Shown here piece by piece: positions 60,748-64,000 of a DNA stretch of 64,000 nucleotides (positions within the stretch are counted from its first letter, which is position 1; the number at the start of each line of letters is the position of its first letter). This DNA is from CBDDFV01 sp965227335 (GTDB lineage: Bacteria; Planctomycetota; Phycisphaerae; Phycisphaerales; SM1A02): NCBI GenBank assembly GCA_965227335.1, contig CBDDFV010000010.1, forward strand, positions 1-64,000, in the 5' to 3' direction. The notes beneath the pieces were generated by a model. The model worked only from the letters and a program-made list of their open reading frames with translations. It was not told where the DNA came from and ran no database searches. The position numbers were made by a program, and so were the translations under genes.

Positions 60748-61425
60748 ATGTCGCGTGAGAAGCAAGTGATCGTGGGTCTGGCCGGCGCTGCAGCGTTGCT
60801 GCTGTCGTCCGTTGCTCTGGCGGGTCCGGAATGGGAAGAGGACACGCTGGGGGATGCGGGCCCGCTGCCGGATTCCGCGCAGACGCCGAATCAGTTCGGC
60901 CCCCTGAACACCATCTACGGCGAGTTGAGCGGTTTCGCCGGGGCGGGTCCCGGCGGCGACTTCCAGGACATGTTCAAGATCTCGATCACCAGCACGTTCT
61001 TCGAGATCTTCACCGACGCCACGCCCCATCCCGACGGCAGCATCCCGAACTTCGACACGCAGCTCTTCCTGTTCGACGAGAACGGGTTCGGCGTCCTGGG
61101 CAACAACGATGTCGCGGGGGCCGGGGGCTTCTCGAAGATCCTCGGCCCGATCCTGCCGGGCACGTACTTCCTCGCGATCTCGGGGCTGGGCAGCGATCCC
61201 GTCAGCGACACCGGCCTGATCTTCGACTTCGCAACGCCCACCGAGGTCTCCGGACCGGACGGACCGGGCGGCGCGGATCCGATCGTCGGCTGGTCGGGGC
61301 CCGGCGAGACCGGCTTCTACAGCATTCAGTTGATCGGGGCGGAATTCGTGCCCGGGCCCGGCGCGTTCGGGCTGTTCGCGGCGTGCGGTCTCATCGGTCG
61401 GCGTCGGCGCCGTCGTCAGGCCTGA
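60748..61425 (+). CDS. Exported protein with C-terminal sorting tail (PEP-CTERM-like)
   Basis: The 225-residue protein has a signal peptide (SREKQVIVGLAGAAALLLSSVALA), a beta-rich body with DMFKISITSTFFEIFTDATP and LFLFDENGFGVLGNNDVAG that resembles DVUA0089-type/pre-peptidase domains, and a C-terminal tripartite tail: VPGPGAFG, a hydrophobic stretch and GRRRRRRQA. Such tails are recognised by exosortase-type sorting systems. GGGAGAGA precedes the ATG. Its last 35 bases overlap the end of the convergent gene. Confidence 0.82.
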   Translation: MSREKQVIVGLAGAAALLLSSVALAGPEWEEDTLGDAGPLPDSAQTPNQFGPLNTIYGELSGFAGAGPGGDFQDMFKISITSTFFEIFTDATPHPDGSIPNFDTQLFLFDENGFGVLGNNDVAGAGGFSKILGPILPGTYFLAISGLGSDPVSDTGLIFDFATPTEVSGPDGPGGADPIVGWSGPGETGFYSIQLIGAEFVPGPGAFGLFAACGLIGRRRRRRQA

Positions 61426-61915
61426 GTTCGGGACGCAGCGCACGAATCGCATCGATCACGGCTTCCGGATCGTCGCTCGACACGAAGAAGCGACGGTCGT
61501 CGCTGTACGTGAACGCGACGCCGCGCCCGCCCATCGTGTACGACCACCCGGTCCCCGGCCCCCAGCGTACGCCGACGCCCATGTTCGGATCCTGCTGCGC
61601 CCGCACGGTGTCGATCTGGTCCAGCGGGATGCGTCGTTTCGCGAAGGGGAAGAACGACGCGAAGACGTGGTCGTCGTGGACCTCGAGCGTGACCTGGGAG
61701 AGGTAGCCGATCACGGGCATGAAGAGCCCGAGTACGACGGTGAGCAGCCAGAGGAGCACATCGGGCATGGCCGGTCCGCCGCCGAGCCGTCCGAGGCTGG
61801 CGTTGAGGCCCCAGATGCCCCACGCGATGGCGAGTCCGCCAATGATGAAGAACGCCCGCCAGCCGCCTCCCATGATCTGGACCTGTCGGACGCGGGGCGG
61901 CGGACCGGGCCTCAT
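61391..61915 (-). CDS. Small membrane protein with PH-like domain
   Basis: The 174-residue protein has two membrane helices (WRAFFIIGGLAIAWGIWGLN and VLLWLLTVVLGLFMPVIGYL) and then a beta-rich domain (HVFASFFPFAKRRIPLDQID, GVGVRWGPGTGWSYTMGGRG, VAFTYSDDRRFFVSSDDPEA, VIDAIRAL) like bacterial PH-type domains of YdbT-like proteins. The ATG at 61915 overlaps the stop of the upstream gene (ATGA). Function is unknown. Confidence 0.75.
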   Translation of the reverse strand: MRPGPPPRVRQVQIMGGGWRAFFIIGGLAIAWGIWGLNASLGRLGGGPAMPDVLLWLLTVVLGLFMPVIGYLSQVTLEVHDDHVFASFFPFAKRRIPLDQIDTVRAQQDPNMGVGVRWGPGTGWSYTMGGRGVAFTYSDDRRFFVSSDDPEAVIDAIRALRPELRPDDGADADR

Positions 61916-62355
61916 GACGGGGCGTTCCAGACGAGATCGAGCGTGGCCCCGGTCGCGTCGGTGTACCCCTGGACGTATTCGATCATCCCGCCGCCGATAT
62001 CGAAGTACGGCGCGGCGCCGGTCGGTCGGAAGCCGAGCGACTCGAGTCGTCGGAGGCGATCGGCGTCCATCGGATCGCACGTGATGGACACTGCATCAAG
62101 ATCGCGCGTCTGCGCCTGGTCGAGCAGCGCACGCACGAGGTCGGCTTCGCAGTCGGGTCCCGCGTCCGCGGCGTCGACGACGATGGCGGGACGTTCAGGG
62201 GTCACCGGCGTGCCGAGGGTTCGGAGTGCGGCGACGGCGCGGGCGTCGGGCGTCATCACCGCCGCGATCACGCCGTCGCCGACGGGATTGACGCCGAGGC
62301 GCGACGTCAGCGTGTCGGCGTCGTCATCGGGACGCACGGGTCGGACGTCGGTCAC
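61912..62355 (-). CDS. Small hypothetical protein, possibly GNAT-like
   Basis: The 147-residue protein starts with GTG at 62355, one base after the stop of the secretion ATPase gene, and overlaps the next gene by four bases, so it sits in the middle of an operon. AQTRDLDAVSITCDPMDADR and LRRLESLGFRPTGAAPYFD resemble the C-terminal half of GNAT acetyltransferases (the usual ASLGF-type helix), but the acetyl-CoA loop was not seen. The function is not established. Confidence 0.6.
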   Translation of the reverse strand: MTDVRPVRPDDDADTLTSRLGVNPVGDGVIAAVMTPDARAVAALRTLGTPVTPERPAIVVDAADAGPDCEADLVRALLDQAQTRDLDAVSITCDPMDADRLRRLESLGFRPTGAAPYFDIGGGMIEYVQGYTDATGATLDLVWNAPS

Positions 62356-62356
62356 G

Positions 62357-64000
62357 TCACTCGCTCCCGGCGACGCGGTCGATTTCGTCCATGGACGTTT
62401 CGCCCTGGGCGACGAGTTGCGCGCCGAATTCCTGCAGCGTGGTGAACAGTCCCTGTTCGAGGAGGCCGCGAATCTTCGAGATCGTCGGCTCCTTGAGGAC
62501 CGTGTCCCGAAGCGGGTCGGTGACTTCGAGCAGTTCGAAGAGGGCGCGTCGTCCGGTGTAGCCGGTCATGAGGCACTTCTTGCAGCCGGAGGGGGCGAAG
62601 ATCTCGCCCACGCCGTCGAGGCCGCGCCCCATCTTCATGTTCTGCGACGGCGTCGGGGTGATGGGTCGTCGGCACGTCGGGCAGAGCACGCGGACGAGTC
62701 GCTGGGCGAGGATGAGGTTGAGGCCGTTCGCCACGAGATACGGTTCGACGCCGAGGTCGAGCAGGCGGAAGATCGCGCCGATCGAGTCCTTGGAGTGCAC
62801 GGTTGAGTAGACGAGGTGACCGGTCATGGACGCCTGCATGGCGACCTTGGCGGTCTCGACGTCGCGGATTTCGCCGACGAAGATGACATCGGGGTCCTGC
62901 CGCAGCACGGAGCGGAGGATCGCGCCGAAGGACGACCCCTGCTTGGAGTCGACGGGGATCTGGGTACAGCCTTCGAGGTAGTACTCGACGGGATCTTCGA
63001 TGGTGATCGCGTTGCGTTGTTCGACGTCGATCTCGCGCAGGCAGGAATACAGCGTGGTGGTCTTGCCGGAGCCGGTCGGGCCGCAGGCGAGGAGGAGGCC
63101 GGCGTCGCGGGTGGCGACGTGGCGGAGCTTCTCGTACATCCACGGCAGGAGGCCGAGTTCGTGCAGGCGGCTGGGGGCGTTGGCGGAGTCGAGCACGCGG
63201 ATGACGAGCTTCTGCCCGTGCATCGACGGCGTGAGGCTGACCCGGTAGTCGACGCGTCGGTTCTTGACGATGACGGAGAAGTGGCCGTCCTGCACCGTGT
63301 TCTTTCGGCTGGTGTCGATCTGGCAGAGGATCTTGACCACGCCGAGGATGCGGTTGAACAGCGACATCGAGAGTTCGACCGCGGAAAGCATGTAGCCGTC
63401 GACCCGGAGCCGGATCGCGGCGTTGGCCACACGGGGTTCGATGTGGAGGTCGGTCGCGCGGGAGCGGAAGCACGCCAGCAGCATGAGGCGGAAGACGCGG
63501 ATGCCTTCGCCGATGTCCTCGTCGGAGCCGGTCTCGAGTCCGTCGGCTTCCGCCTGGTGGATCGTCACGCCGCGCGAATCGACAAGCGAGATGTCGCGTT
63601 CGGTGAACGACTTGTCGAACGAGTTGTTGATGATCTCGCGGAGTTTCTTCTCGTAGTCGGTCGAGGCGTCGCCGACTTCGGCGTTGGGATCGACATCGAG
63701 GGTGGCGAGGTTGGCGAGCGGGTCCTCGAAGACGGGCTGGGCGGGGCCGGAGCCGCCGAAGTCGGGGGTCTTCCGGGGGCCGCCGTTTTCGGAGGGCGCG
63801 GCGGACTTCGGGGCGGGCGTCGTCGGCGACGCCGCGTCCGGATCGATGAAGCGGATCTCCGTCGCGCCGATCTTGACGACGTCGCCGTTGTTCAGGGCTT
63901 CGGAGGCGATCCGCTGATCATTGAGCTTGGTGCCGTTGCGGGAGCCGAGATCGCGCACGCGGTAGCCGCGCTCGAAAGGCTCGATCACGCAGTGCTGGCG
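62357..64000 (-). CDS. FHA-domain type II/IV secretion ATPase (GspE/PilB family), 5' end beyond the window
   Basis: The visible 547 residues begin inside an FHA phosphothreonine-binding domain (RQHCVIEPFERGYRVRDLGS, RNGTKLNDQRI). A low-complexity linker and a short GspE N-terminal domain follow, then the hexameric ATPase: Walker A GPTGSGKTTTLYS (near 63060-63090), EDPVEYYLEG, the Asp box VLRQDPDVIFVGEIRD, the His box MTGHLVYSTVHS and a zinc motif CPTC...CKKC. It powers assembly of a type II secretion system or type IV pilus. The FHA part implies control by Ser/Thr phosphorylation. The N-terminus is cut by the right edge. Confidence 0.93.
   Translation of the reverse strand, partial: RQHCVIEPFERGYRVRDLGSRNGTKLNDQRIASEALNNGDVVKIGATEIRFIDPDAASPTTPAPKSAAPSENGGPRKTPDFGGSGPAQPVFEDPLANLATLDVDPNAEVGDASTDYEKKLREIINNSFDKSFTERDISLVDSRGVTIHQAEADGLETGSDEDIGEGIRVFRLMLLACFRSRATDLHIEPRVANAAIRLRVDGYMLSAVELSMSLFNRILGVVKILCQIDTSRKNTVQDGHFSVIVKNRRVDYRVSLTPSMHGQKLVIRVLDSANAPSRLHELGLLPWMYEKLRHVATRDAGLLLACGPTGSGKTTTLYSCLREIDVEQRNAITIEDPVEYYLEGCTQIPVDSKQGSSFGAILRSVLRQDPDVIFVGEIRDVETAKVAMQASMTGHLVYSTVHSKDSIGAIFRLLDLGVEPYLVANGLNLILAQRLVRVLCPTCRRPITPTPSQNMKMGRGLDGVGEIFAPSGCKKCLMTGYTGRRALFELLEVTDPLRDTVLKEPTISKIRGLLEQGLFTTLQEFGAQLVAQGETSMDEIDRVAGSE

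Overview
The window is GC-rich DNA from a bacterium that looks like a planctomycete, most likely of the class Phycisphaerae. The evidence is the combination of dockerin-like C-terminal repeats ending in the AWGPC type of motif, a VPGPGA-type sorting tail, a Ser/Thr kinase next to a planctomycete-type ECF sigma factor, the CxxCGYNLRG zinc-ribbon membrane protein, an FHA-GspE fusion and a LysW-type amino-acid operon. Lineage was judged by eye and no database was searched.

Layout. 1-7.1 kb: SecA (cut by the left edge), a CopA-like P1B ATPase, a PilZ protein and a peroxiredoxin. 7.1-12.5 kb: two parts of an oligopeptide ABC transporter on either side of a Ser/Thr kinase/ECF sigma pair. 12.6-15.4 kb: an ECF sigma operon with a probable anti-sigma protein. 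15.4-18.3 kb: about 3 kb without a convincing gene, filled with tandem repeats (8-bp, 16-bp, about 72-bp and about 90-bp periods), G-runs and a long imperfect hairpin. 18.3-25.7 kb: a CaCA antiporter, secreted or membrane proteins, an orphan topoisomerase VI A subunit and an ANTAR response regulator. 25.7-26.2 kb: a striking array of 12-bp modules bracketed by 19-bp inverted repeats. 26.2-30.8 kb: acetyl-CoA synthetase with a two-part sodium/solute symporter, together an acetate uptake and activation module. 32.4-36.6 kb: lysW-lysX-lysY-lysZ-lysK, the LysW-carrier route to lysine or ornithine, without the aminotransferase. 36.6-41.9 kb: a histidine kinase, pnp and rpsO. 42-48 kb: an aminotransferase, an FMN reductase, a lipoprotein, prfB with a programmed frameshift, and purB. 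48.2-50.2 kb: a third ECF sigma with a membrane partner.

Accessory island, 50.2-53.2 kb: a Phd-nucleotidyltransferase fusion followed by a HEPN protein (a probable toxin-antitoxin pair with its own palindromic operator), facing a second two-gene operon of a nucleotidyltransferase-like protein plus a winged-helix protein, which has its own AT-rich promoter with a palindrome between -35 and -10. This is the best candidate for an undescribed system. A dispersed repeat of about 95 bp lies between the two modules and has a second copy 9 kb away.

53.3-64 kb: SufT-like protein, three consecutive lipoproteins, metK with a structured leader, a DinB protein, an FG-GAP/dockerin protein, a sorting-tail protein, two small proteins and an FHA-GspE type ATPase cut by the right edge. 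No rRNA, tRNA, CRISPR array or insertion sequence was recognised. At least five genes have a -10-like hexamer exactly six bases before the start codon and no Shine-Dalgarno sequence, which suggests leaderless transcription is common in this organism.
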